NCBI GenBank assembly: GCA_009838635.1
Contig: VXRE01000135.1
Location: 1 to 48,744, forward strand
DNA length: 48,744 bases
Reading direction: 5' to 3'
Source: Acidimicrobiia bacterium
GTDB taxonomy: Bacteria; Actinomycetota; Acidimicrobiia; Spongiisociales; Spongiisociaceae
A program made the translations under genes and the position numbers. Numbering within the stretch: position 1 is the stretch's first letter; every line of letters starts with the position of its first letter. Under the pieces are notes generated by a model, which saw nothing but the letters and a program-made list of their open reading frames with translations, made no database searches and had not been told where the DNA came from. Shown here in pieces: positions 25,282 through 33,323 of this stretch.

Positions 25282-25320
25282 CACCTGCTCCAATCAAGCC
25301 TCGCCGGGGTCGGGGGGTTC

Positions 25321-26385
25321 CTACCGGCCGTCCTGGGCTGCCGAGTCATCTTCGAGTATCCAGATGTGCTCCTTGGGCAACTCGACGAACACCTGGTCGC
25401 CCGGGTTGAGAGTGACGGACGGCGGGGCGTGGACCGTCCATGTGGTCTCCGCCAGCTGCACGAAGACCTGGGTATGGGTACCCATGTATATCGCCGAGGT
25501 CACCGTCGCCGGGAGGCCGTTCTCACCACCTGCCCGGTTGGACAGCGTCAGGGTCTCCGGCCGCGCCGTGACGACGACCGGCCCATCGCCGGTGTCGGCC
25601 ACGTTGTGACCCACTGCGAGGTCGCCCGCGCCTGTGCTGACCACGTCGCCGTGGCGAGTCCCAGGCAGGAAGTTCTGGCTGCGGAAGAAGCTGGCGATGC
25701 CGGCCGTGCGGGGATGGCGATAGAACTCGTCCGGCCGGCCGACCTGCTGCAGGGTCCCGTCGAACATCAGGGCGATCCGGTCGGCGAGCATAACCGCCTC
25801 CTCCTGGTCGTGGGTAACGAAGATGGCGGTGATTCCGAGATCTCGTTGGATCGAGCGGATCAGGTGGCGCATGGTGATGCGCAGGTTCGCGTCGAGGTTG
25901 GCGAGCGGCTCGTCGAGCAACAGGACCTTGGGATGGGTGACCAGGCCTCTCGCCAGCGCCACCCGCTGCTGCTGGCCTCCGGACAGTTGGTGCGCCTTGC
26001 GGGTGCCGAAGCCGGACAACTCGACCCGTTCCAGCATCTCCTCCACCCTCCGGTTGATCTCGTCCTTGCCCATGCCGGCCATCTTGAGGCCGAAGCCGAC
26101 GTTCTGGGCCACGGTCATGGTGGGGAACAGGAGATGCTGCTGGAAGATGAGCACCGCACCGCGCCGTTCGGTTGGGACCTCCACCACCGATGACCCGTCG
26201 AACAGCACATCCCCCGTGGTGGGGCGGGCCAGCCCGGTGATCATTCGCAGGGTGGTGGTCTTGCCACACCCGGAAGGACCGAGCAGGGCAACCATCTCCC
26301 CCGAGGCGATTTCCAGGTTCAGGTCCTTGACCGCCCACTTGTCACCGAAGGCCCGTCCGAGATGGACGAGAGACACATCCGTCAT
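25321..26385 (-). CDS. ABC importer ATPase with C-terminal TOBE domain
   Basis: This 354-residue nucleotide-binding subunit powers the importer encoded just upstream. Walker A is GPSGCGKTT (near residue 40), the Q-loop is FQQHLLFPTMT, the signature is LSGGQQQR, Walker B is VLLLDEPLANLD and the switch is FVTHDQEEA. Residues ~235-345 are the TOBE regulatory domain found in the sugar/polyamine/iron CUT1-like ATPases. The ATG overlaps the permease stop by four bases. E. coli YnjD lacks the TOBE part, so this system is not a simple copy of YnjBCD. Confidence 0.95.
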   Translation of the reverse strand: MTDVSLVHLGRAFGDKWAVKDLNLEIASGEMVALLGPSGCGKTTTLRMITGLARPTTGDVLFDGSSVVEVPTERRGAVLIFQQHLLFPTMTVAQNVGFGLKMAGMGKDEINRRVEEMLERVELSGFGTRKAHQLSGGQQQRVALARGLVTHPKVLLLDEPLANLDANLRITMRHLIRSIQRDLGITAIFVTHDQEEAVMLADRIALMFDGTLQQVGRPDEFYRHPRTAGIASFFRSQNFLPGTRHGDVVSTGAGDLAVGHNVADTGDGPVVVTARPETLTLSNRAGGENGLPATVTSAIYMGTHTQVFVQLAETTWTVHAPPSVTLNPGDQVFVELPKEHIWILEDDSAAQDGR

Positions 26386-27263
26386 ACCTTGCCGAAACCT
26401 CCCATCACGGTCGAGCCGCGCCCCAACGACCTAGATGTCAGGATCAACACCATGACCGCGGGTGCGACGAAGATCAATGTAATCGAGGCCGCCACCGCGG
26501 CATTGCCCTGCCCGAGGAACGGGAAGAGCACCATCGGCAGGGTGATCAGTATTCCGCTACCGATCAGAACCGTGGTCACGTACTGCGACCACGAGATCAG
26601 GAACGTGAAGAGGCAGGCCACGAGTAGTCCCGACGAGATGGCGGGCAGGGTGACGTACCGGAACACTCGTATCTTGCTGGCGCCGAGGGTCCGGGCCGTC
26701 TCCTCCAGGGCTGGGCTGTAGTTGGCGAACACGCTGGACATCACCAGGACGAAATAGGGTGTGGCCGGTATCAGGTGGACCAGCGACACGCCCAGGACGG
26801 TCGCGGTGAGGCCTAGCCTGATGAACACGATGTGGATCCCCATGGCGGCTACCAGCGAAGGCACGATGATCGGCATCATCAGAATCCACTCGACCATCCG
26901 CTTGCCGCGGAACTGGTGCTGGCCCAGCGCTCGGGCTGCCGGCATACCGACCAGGAGCGCCAGAGTGGTGGTCAGCAGCGCGATGCGTAGGCTGTTCCCG
27001 AGCGATTCGAACACACGTGACGTGTCGTCGATGGTGTAGGCCCACGCGTCGAGGCCCCACTCGCCGGGTAAGACGTCGGGATAGTGCCAGCGGAAGGCGA
27101 AGGACCTGAGCAGCAGCGACACCCCCGGTAGGACCACCGACACCACGATGACGGTTACGGTGGCCCAACGCAACCAGTTGATCTGCCGCCGCCCGGCTAG
27201 CCGTCGTTCGCTCACTGCCTGGTCCGGACCCGGGGCAGGCCCGGGAGTAGATGTCGAGGTCAT
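26382..27263 (-). CDS. ABC importer permease 2
   Basis: This 293-residue inner-membrane permease has about six helices. The EAA loop, which docks on the ATPase, is EETARTLGASKIRVFRYVTL with the usual ...LP-A following. The N-terminal ~30 residues are a Pro/Gly-rich cytosolic extension (TPGPAPGPDQAVSE). It is paired with the next permease, 19 bases upstream. In E. coli the corresponding YnjC is a single protein with both permease halves; here they are two genes. Confidence 0.92.
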   Translation of the reverse strand: MTSTSTPGPAPGPDQAVSERRLAGRRQINWLRWATVTVIVVSVVLPGVSLLLRSFAFRWHYPDVLPGEWGLDAWAYTIDDTSRVFESLGNSLRIALLTTTLALLVGMPAARALGQHQFRGKRMVEWILMMPIIVPSLVAAMGIHIVFIRLGLTATVLGVSLVHLIPATPYFVLVMSSVFANYSPALEETARTLGASKIRVFRYVTLPAISSGLLVACLFTFLISWSQYVTTVLIGSGILITLPMVLFPFLGQGNAAVAASITLIFVAPAVMVLILTSRSLGRGSTVMGGFGKV

Positions 27264-27282
27264 CGGATCCCGACCGCCCGTC

Positions 27283-28167
27283 TCACGTCGACCTCGAGTA
27301 GCGGGCCAGCCGCCTGTACGCGATCAGCAGGAGGACCGTGATGACGGCCAGCACGATGGCAATGGCCATCCCCTTGGGCCGCGATGTCAGTTCGGGACGC
27401 TGAAACTCTCGGAAGGCTTGAACCGGAAGGGTGGTCGGGAAACTCCGTCCGAGCAGGAGCGGGATCTCGAAGTTCGCGAACGTGAAGGCAAACACGATGA
27501 TCCACGTGGAGACCACCCCGGGCATGATGAGAGGCAGCAAGACGTGCACGAGCCGCTGCCGCTTGGTAGCTCCCAGGGTCTGGGCCAGCTCCTCGTACTG
27601 GGGACCGACGCTCTGGAGGATGGCGAGCACCACCAGGCCTACGAACGGTATCTCTTTCCACATGAACGACAGCATCACTCCGATGCTGGCGTTGTCGTAC
27701 AGGATCGCCGGGAAGTCACCCGGAGCGTCGACCAGTCCTAGTGCAGCGCCTATGCGAGACAGGAGACCGCTCTGGGCGAACAGCAGGATGACGGCGCTGG
27801 CGGCCACCAGGTGCGGCACCGGGAGAGGAATCTGGAATAGGAACGTCGCCAGACGGCTACCCGGGAAGCGCTGCCTCAGGACGAGAGCCGCGCCGACGGC
27901 GAAGACGGTCGACAGCAGCGTGACCGAGAAGGCGATGCGGAATGTGGTCCATAGCGAGACGAGGAAGTTCCGGTCGGCGACCGCGTCCACGTAATGACGG
28001 AAGGTGAACTCGGTGAGGCCGGCGGCCGGGAAGTAGCCGAGGCTCTGCATGAGACCCGCGACCAATCCCCCGAGGAACAGCAGGAGGATCACCGCCAGCG
28101 CCGGTGTCAGCATCAGCGGGATTTTCAGCCGCTCCCTCAGCGGAGTCTGGCGTCGTTCAAGCGTCAT
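27283..28167 (-). CDS. ABC importer permease 1
   Basis: This 294-residue permease has about six membrane helices, with the EAA loop EELAQTLGATKRQRLVHVLL. It heads the permease-permease-ATPase part of the operon and sits 84 bases after the lipoprotein gene. That gap holds a strong stem-loop (28197-28233), which may set the ratio of binding protein to permease. It probably forms a heterodimeric channel with permease 2. Confidence 0.92.
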   Translation of the reverse strand: MTLERRQTPLRERLKIPLMLTPALAVILLLFLGGLVAGLMQSLGYFPAAGLTEFTFRHYVDAVADRNFLVSLWTTFRIAFSVTLLSTVFAVGAALVLRQRFPGSRLATFLFQIPLPVPHLVAASAVILLFAQSGLLSRIGAALGLVDAPGDFPAILYDNASIGVMLSFMWKEIPFVGLVVLAILQSVGPQYEELAQTLGATKRQRLVHVLLPLIMPGVVSTWIIVFAFTFANFEIPLLLGRSFPTTLPVQAFREFQRPELTSRPKGMAIAIVLAVITVLLLIAYRRLARYSRST

Positions 28168-28196
28168 GGCACGAGTGCGTTCCCTACCGAAGGTGG

Positions 28197-28233
28197 GGTG
28201 GGGCCGGTTGCTTGATCGGGCGCCGGCCCCACC
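28197..28233 (-). terminator. Stem-loop between binding-protein and permease genes
   Basis: GGTGGGGCCGG (28197-28207) is perfectly complementary to CCGGCCCCACC (28223-28233), an 11-bp GC stem with a 15-base loop. No T-run follows on the minus strand. It is more likely an attenuator or an mRNA-stabilising hairpin than a full terminator, as often found between solute-binding-protein and permease genes. Confidence 0.6.
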
Positions 28234-28251
28234 GTGCTCCTCACCTCTTGA

Positions 28252-29670
28252 CTAGGCCTCGAGGACGTTCTCGATCCAGCCCGCCTCCATCTGCGTCGGC
28301 CATGAGGCGTGCGGCTCGGGCAGTCCGGCCGCGGCAAGGACGTCGAAGGGAAGGGTTGCCACTCCCCGGTCGTACGAGTTGAGGATGTCACGCTCTTCCT
28401 GCGTCCAGGTGCTGGTATCGGTGGGGAGTCCCCATCCCCACTGTTCCGGATTGGCCTGGATCAGCTGGTTCTCGGTGCTGAGTATGTGGTTGGCGACGAT
28501 CATCGCGCCCGCCGGGTTGGAGGCGTTCTTCGGGATCGTCACGTAGTTCTTGTTGGTGAGCGTTCCGGTGTCCAATACCCATGTGCGGATGGTGTCCGGA
28601 TACGTACCGTTGTTGATCAAGGTCGAGGGTCGCCGCGGGTTCAGCGACATGCCGAAGTAGACCTCGCTGTTGGCCAGCAGGTCCTGCAGGGCTCCGATAC
28701 TGGTCGGATAGGTGTCGCCACCGCGCCACAGGTCCGGCTCGATGTCGTTCATGTATTCCCACACCTTCGGGGCGATGCTGTCGAACACCGCCTGGTCGAA
28801 GGGTTGCTGGAACACCGAGTAGTCGTCGGCCGCCCAGTAGAACATGTGCTTCACGAAGCTCAGGCCGTGGAAGTCCGGCGGGGCCGGGTAGGTGAACAGG
28901 CCCGGGTTGGCGTGGACCCACTCCGCCAAGGCTTCGAAGGTCCTGGGCGGTTCCGGCACGAAGGCCGAGTTGTACACGAAGACCATCTGCGCCGATCCCC
29001 ACGGCGATTCGAGGCCGTCGACCGAGACGCCGAAGTCGTAGGAAATAGACGGATCGTCCCAGTTGACATGCGCCGCGTTGGGGATACCCTCCGACCACGG
29101 TCCGAACAGGAGATCGGCTTCCTTCAGGGTCTTGAAGTTGTCACCGTTTATCCAGATCATGTCGACGCTGCCGCCTTCGGTCACACCGGCCTGGTGCTCG
29201 TTGAGGACCAGGTTGACGGCTTCGACGGTGTCGCCGAGCGGGACCCGGTTGAGCGTTACGTTGTAACGCTCCTTCACGACATCGCCGATATATGTGTCGA
29301 CCCAGGAGTTGAGGTTTTCGTTGCCGCCCCACATGTGCCAGTTGACCGTGGTGCCGTCGGCAGCAGCGAGCACGTCATCCCAAGTGTCGTACATGGGAAC
29401 GTCAGCCATGGTTCCCATCATCTCTTGTTCCATCGCCTCGGTGGTGGTCGGAGCTTCCTCTTCCATCGCCTCGGTGGTGGCGGGAGCCTCTTCCATCGCT
29501 TCGGTGGTGGTCGGAGCTTCCTCCGCCATGGCTGCCGTGGTGGTTGTCGCTTGGGTCGCGGCGGCGGTAGCCGGTGTGCTGTCTTCGTCGGACCCGCACG
29601 CGGCCGCTACTAGCGCCAAGACTGTGAAAAGTAGTAGAACGGAAAAGTGTTTCCGGTTTCGGGCAATCAT
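28252..29670 (-). CDS. ABC importer solute-binding lipoprotein, YnjB-like
   Basis: This is a 472-residue lipoprotein. The signal peptide ends in LVAAAC with lipidated Cys25. A ~70-residue linker rich in Thr/Glu/Ala/Met follows, including three EAPTTTEAME-type repeats, then the binding domain. The domain closely matches the E. coli YnjB family: VNWHMWGGNENLNSWVDTYI near its start, the GGSVDMIWINGDNFKTLKEA stretch, ESPWGSAQ, NPGLFTYPAPPDFHG, VTIPKNASNP and PEPHASW near the end. YnjB is annotated as a putative thiamine-type transporter component, but its ligand is not established. Start ATG 29670 follows GGAGGGAGGA; an upstream in-frame ATG is rejected for lack of a site. The gene heads the operon. 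Confidence 0.92.
   Translation of the reverse strand: MIARNRKHFSVLLLFTVLALVAAACGSDEDSTPATAAATQATTTTAAMAEEAPTTTEAMEEAPATTEAMEEEAPTTTEAMEQEMMGTMADVPMYDTWDDVLAAADGTTVNWHMWGGNENLNSWVDTYIGDVVKERYNVTLNRVPLGDTVEAVNLVLNEHQAGVTEGGSVDMIWINGDNFKTLKEADLLFGPWSEGIPNAAHVNWDDPSISYDFGVSVDGLESPWGSAQMVFVYNSAFVPEPPRTFEALAEWVHANPGLFTYPAPPDFHGLSFVKHMFYWAADDYSVFQQPFDQAVFDSIAPKVWEYMNDIEPDLWRGGDTYPTSIGALQDLLANSEVYFGMSLNPRRPSTLINNGTYPDTIRTWVLDTGTLTNKNYVTIPKNASNPAGAMIVANHILSTENQLIQANPEQWGWGLPTDTSTWTQEERDILNSYDRGVATLPFDVLAAAGLPEPHASWPTQMEAGWIENVLEA
29428..29523 (-). repeat. In-frame 30-33 bp tandem repeat in the lipoprotein linker
   Basis: Three head-to-tail units occupy 29428-29460 (33 bases), 29461-29490 (30) and 29491-29523 (33). 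The two 33-base units differ by one base; the middle one lacks a codon. Each encodes E-(E)-A-P-T/A-T-T-E-A-M-E. Confidence 0.9.
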
Positions 29671-29691
29671 CAGATCCTCCCTCCGAAGTGA

Positions 29692-29707
29692 TTGCACATG
29701 GGTGCAA
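29692..29707. promoter_or_regulatory. Perfect palindrome in the 5' leader of the lipoprotein gene
   Basis: TTGCAC-ATGG-GTGCAA: two perfect 6-base arms around 4 bases, ending 22 bases upstream of the ATG. The shape suits a dimeric repressor (LacI-like or GntR-like) acting downstream of the promoter. No regulator gene is present in the window. Confidence 0.5.
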
Positions 29708-29748
29708 GCCTGAGCGGGGATCCAGACCCCCTGAGCCTGTCCCCAAGG

Positions 29749-29777
29749 ACCGTAGATACACCTGTCATTGGTGTCAA
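29749..29777 (-). promoter_or_regulatory. Promoter of the transporter-sulfatase operon with overlapping inverted repeat
   Basis: On the minus strand a perfect -35 TTGACA (29777-29772) is followed after 17 bases by TACGGT (29754-29749). The inverted repeat ACACC (29758-29762) / GGTGT (29770-29774), with 7 bases between arms, lies across the -35 and spacer, where a bound repressor would block polymerase. Confidence 0.5.
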
Positions 29778-29900
29778 AGGGGCAGCGACCAGGTGACGAC
29801 CTCTCGGCTCGGGATTGCCCACCGAGGGAGGAGGTCTTGAGTCCGCGAGCCCTGAGCTGAGCGGCGCCATACGCGGGCGGCGGAGTAGGCTCGCCGAGTA

Positions 29901-32099
29901 ATGAACGGCGGTGGAACAGAACGGAAGCCGCGCACGGGCGGTGCGACCGAAGGTAACGGCCGCAGGCCGGACGTGCTGCTCATCATGTTCGACGACATCG
30001 GCTTCTCGGACCTGGCGTGCTACGGATCCGAGATCGCCACGCCCAACCTCGACGCACTGGCCGCGGGCGGCCACCGCTACAACAACTTCCACGCCACCAC
30101 GCTGTGCTCGCCGTCGCGGGCCTGCCTGCTGAGCGGCCGAAACCACCATGCGGTGGGCATGCGGATGCTCACCGGGACCCGTTACGACTACCCCAGCGGC
30201 CAGGAACGGGTCACCAGGAGGGCAGCGCTCGTCTCCGAGGTGCTGCGCGAGTCCGGGTGGAACACATTCGCGGCGGGGAAGTGGCACCTACTCCCGGCCG
30301 ACAGCCAGGGACCGGCCGGGCCCTACGGCGACTGGCCGCTGGCCCGGGGTTTCAACGGTTTCTACGGGTTTCTGGGGGGCGCGGCCGACCATTACTACCC
30401 CGAACTCGTGCGCGACAACCACCACATCGAGCCTCCGGCCAGGCCGGAGGACGGCTACCACCTGACCGATGACCTGATAGACCGTTCCTCACGGTTCGTC
30501 TCCGACCATATCGCCCACCGCCCTTGGGATCCGTTGTTTCTCTACCTTCCTCTCGGCGCTGCCCACGCACCGCACCATGCGCCCCCCGAGTACATGGAGA
30601 GGGTCCGCGGTCGATTCGACTCCGGCTGGGACCGGATCCGTGAGGACAGGTACGAGCGGCAGTTGGAAGCAGGCATCATCCCGCCCGGTACCGAGCTGCC
30701 CCCGAGCAATCCCGATGTTCGCCCGTGGGCGAGCCTCACCGCGGAGGAGCGTCTGGTGTCGGCGCGCCTCCAGGAGGCCTACGCCGCCTTCATCGAGCAC
30801 ACCGACACGGCGCTCGGACGCCTGTTCGACCACCTGAAGCGGGTGGGCCGCTGGGACAACACGCTCATCTTCGTGTGCTCGGACAACGGGGCGGCCATGG
30901 ACGGCCGGGATATCGGGGCCTTCGGGCGCATCTACTTCTTCAACGACATCGAGCCCGGTGCAGCGGACATCATCGATCGGATCGACGAGATCGGAGGTCC
31001 CACCGCCGACTCGCAATACGCTCGGGGCTGGGCACAAGCCTCGAACACGCCTCTCAAGTGGTACAAGCGCTACACCCACGGCGGAGGCATCAGGGTTCCG
31101 TTGATCGTCAAGTGGGGGGACCGTATGGCCTCCCCCGGCGCCGTGCTTGATCAGTTTCACCACATGATCGACATCGCACCCACCATCTACGAGGTGGCGG
31201 GAGTGGAGCCGCCCACCGAGTACCTGGGGCGTTCCCAGTTGCCGATCCACGGCAAGAGCATGGCCTACACGTTCGGTGATCCGACCGTGCCGAGCCGCAA
31301 GGGCCCGCAGTACTTCGAGATGACCGGTCACCGGGGGATCTGGGCGGACGGATGGAAGGCGGTCACTCGCCACACGCCCGGCGATCCCTATGCGACGGAG
31401 GAGTGGGAGCTCTACCACCTGGAGGAGGACTTCTCCGAGTCCAATGACCTCGCCGCCTCCGAGCCCGAGAGGCTGGCTGAACTGGACCGCCTGTTCTGGC
31501 ACGAGGCGGAGGCGAACGATGTGCTGCCGCTGGACGACCGCTACATGGAGCTGTTCTGGTCCTACAGCATGGACGAGCGCTCTCCGCTCTACCGGCGGCG
31601 GGTCGACTACTACCCACCCCTCAGCCACGTCGAGCGGGCCGCTACACCCCCGATCGAGCATTGTTCCTACAAGATCGAGGCTGTCGCTTCCGGTGAGATG
31701 GAGGGTGTGATCGTCGCCTACGGCCACCCGACATCCGGCTTCGTGCTGTACATGAAGGACGGGCGCCTCCACTACGAGTACAACGCGGCGGGCCCGGTCA
31801 TAGCCCACAGCATCTCCGTGCCGGACGGCGACCCCCTGACGTTAGGGTTCGACTTCGACCTTGTCGGCGAGAGGGCCGGCCGGGGTCGTCTGACCGCCGG
31901 TGACCACCAAGGGGAGTGGTTCGACTTCGACCGCGTACTGATCTGGATCTCCCTGGCCGGTATGGACGTGGGCCGTGACGAGTACGGTCCCATCAGCACT
32001 CGCTATGAAGCGCCCTTCCCGTTCCAGGGTGAGCTCCGGCGCGTGACCTTCCACCTCGGAAGCGAGATCAACGCACCCCGCCGGCGCGATGACTACTAG
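29901..32099 (+). CDS. Type I sulfatase, long AtsD-like form (second copy)
   Basis: This is a 732-residue formylglycine-dependent sulfatase. The maturation motif is CSPSRACLLSGR with Cys69 as the modified residue. Other catalytic features: IMFDDIGFS, AGKWHLLP, AAHAPHH, VCSDNGAAMDG and the lysine in LKWYKRYTHGGG. It shares architecture with the other sulfatase, including a beta-rich C-terminal domain (from about residue 590: VASGEMEGVIVAYGHPTSGF onward), but the two differ widely, so they are not a recent duplication. No signal peptide is seen. It diverges from the transporter operon. A TAGGCT -10-like box 9 bases before the ATG suggests a leaderless mRNA. It ends 15 bases from the convergent oxidoreductase gene. 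Confidence 0.93.
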   Translation: MNGGGTERKPRTGGATEGNGRRPDVLLIMFDDIGFSDLACYGSEIATPNLDALAAGGHRYNNFHATTLCSPSRACLLSGRNHHAVGMRMLTGTRYDYPSGQERVTRRAALVSEVLRESGWNTFAAGKWHLLPADSQGPAGPYGDWPLARGFNGFYGFLGGAADHYYPELVRDNHHIEPPARPEDGYHLTDDLIDRSSRFVSDHIAHRPWDPLFLYLPLGAAHAPHHAPPEYMERVRGRFDSGWDRIREDRYERQLEAGIIPPGTELPPSNPDVRPWASLTAEERLVSARLQEAYAAFIEHTDTALGRLFDHLKRVGRWDNTLIFVCSDNGAAMDGRDIGAFGRIYFFNDIEPGAADIIDRIDEIGGPTADSQYARGWAQASNTPLKWYKRYTHGGGIRVPLIVKWGDRMASPGAVLDQFHHMIDIAPTIYEVAGVEPPTEYLGRSQLPIHGKSMAYTFGDPTVPSRKGPQYFEMTGHRGIWADGWKAVTRHTPGDPYATEEWELYHLEEDFSESNDLAASEPERLAELDRLFWHEAEANDVLPLDDRYMELFWSYSMDERSPLYRRRVDYYPPLSHVERAATPPIEHCSYKIEAVASGEMEGVIVAYGHPTSGFVLYMKDGRLHYEYNAAGPVIAHSISVPDGDPLTLGFDFDLVGERAGRGRLTAGDHQGEWFDFDRVLIWISLAGMDVGRDEYGPISTRYEAPFPFQGELRRVTFHLGSEINAPRRRDDY

Positions 32100-32114
32100 C
32101 GACCCCACCCGGAC

Positions 32115-33182
32115 TCAGGGGACGGGGTTCCCCGGCCGGTAGGCATCGAGGAAGACCTCCCTCCCCAGCCGGGAGGACTCGTAGATGGCCGCGATTATGG
32201 CCAGCGACACCCGGGCGTCCTCACCGGTTAGCACCGGATCACGATCCTCCCGGATGGCGTCGACCATGTCCTGGAGCTGGATCCGGTGGCGGGTCTGCGG
32301 GTAGGCCCAGGGATCGTCGATGTCGGTCAACCCGAAGTCCGGGTCCACCTCCACCCGATCCTCGTCACCCTCCACATCCCAGACAAGGAACCTGTCGTAC
32401 TGGGCGTTGGCGACCACGGTGCCCAGTTCGCCGTGCAGCTCGATCCGGGACTTGAGAGCGGTCCGGACCGAGGAAGTGCTCTCGAGGATCCCCATGGCGC
32501 CGTTGGTGAAGCTGACCACCGCGGTAGCGGTGTCCTCCACCTCGATGTCGTGGAACTGGGTAGCCACCCGGCCCATCACAGACCGCACCGGTCCCATCAG
32601 ATGCTGGAGCAGGTCGATTATGTGGATGGACTGGGTCATCAGGCAGCCCCCGCCCTCGAGCGCCTCGGTTCCGCGCCAGGCGGCAGAGTCGTAATAAGCG
32701 GCCGTCCGGCTCGACTTGTCGACCGCGTCGCTCAGGAACACCCGCCCCAGACGACCCGAGTCGACCGCCTCCTTGAGGGTGCGGGCCACCACGCCGAAGC
32801 GCATCTGGAAGACCACCCCGAGCTTGGTGTTGTTCGCCCGGCAGACGGCGATCATCCGATCAGCCCTCTCCAGCGTGGTGTCAAGGGGCTTCTCCACCAA
32901 GGCATGCTTGCCGGAGTCCGAGGCGGCGATCGTCACCTCGGCGTGCAGACCGGTGGGAACCGATACGACCACCACATCGACATCATCGTGTTCCACCAAC
33001 CGCCGGTAATCGGTGAACCAGTGCCTGGCGTCGTGGGCCTCGGCGAATCCCCGGACGTTGGACTCGTTCCGGCTGCACACCGCCACCAGTTCGCCGCCAT
33101 CGACGAAATCGAGCTCCTGGGCCATGAACCCACCCGACATACCGGTCCCGACCAGGCCGAAGCCTATGCTGCCATCTCTCAC
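32115..33182 (-). CDS. Gfo/Idh/MocA-family NAD(P)-dependent oxidoreductase
   Basis: This is a 355-residue cytosolic enzyme. The N-terminal Rossmann fold has GLVGTGMSGGFMAQEL. The family signature lysine is in ALVEKPLDTT (around residue 98). A C-terminal alpha/beta domain follows, with the substrate-side segment GGGCLMTQSIHIIDLLQHLM and its conserved histidines. Members oxidise or epimerise sugars, inositols and related polyols; the substrate cannot be read from sequence. It is convergent with the second sulfatase and divergent from the AroQ-hydrolase fusion. Confidence 0.9.
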   Translation of the reverse strand: MRDGSIGFGLVGTGMSGGFMAQELDFVDGGELVAVCSRNESNVRGFAEAHDARHWFTDYRRLVEHDDVDVVVVSVPTGLHAEVTIAASDSGKHALVEKPLDTTLERADRMIAVCRANNTKLGVVFQMRFGVVARTLKEAVDSGRLGRVFLSDAVDKSSRTAAYYDSAAWRGTEALEGGGCLMTQSIHIIDLLQHLMGPVRSVMGRVATQFHDIEVEDTATAVVSFTNGAMGILESTSSVRTALKSRIELHGELGTVVANAQYDRFLVWDVEGDEDRVEVDPDFGLTDIDDPWAYPQTRHRIQLQDMVDAIREDRDPVLTGEDARVSLAIIAAIYESSRLGREVFLDAYRPGNPVP

Positions 33183-33234
33183 CGCATCGCCTCCCCGGCC
33201 CGAGTGTACCGTCCGGGCCGTACCGCTCCCGGTC

Positions 33235-33262
33235 GGCCGGGTGGTGTGGTGATCACCCGGCC
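33235..33262. promoter_or_regulatory. Inverted repeat in the oxidoreductase/aroQ divergent gap
   Basis: GGCCGGGTG (33235-33243) pairs perfectly with CACCCGGCC (33254-33262) around a 10-base loop. A smaller pair, CGGCCCG/CGGGCCG, lies at 33196-33220. These could be operators or hairpins. A -10-like TACGCT at 33309-33314 lies 9 bases before the aroQ ATG, which suggests a leaderless transcript. Confidence 0.4.
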
Positions 33263-33323
33263 CGCGGCGTCGGGGGACTAATCATCCCAACTGGCGCCCA
33301 GACCCGCCTACGCTCTGGTAACC

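Noticed and set aside
23023-32099. Recent tandem duplication of the two sulfatases
   Set aside because: They share motifs and domain layout, but the sequences differ along their whole length and lie in opposite orientation, so they are old paralogues or separate acquisitions.
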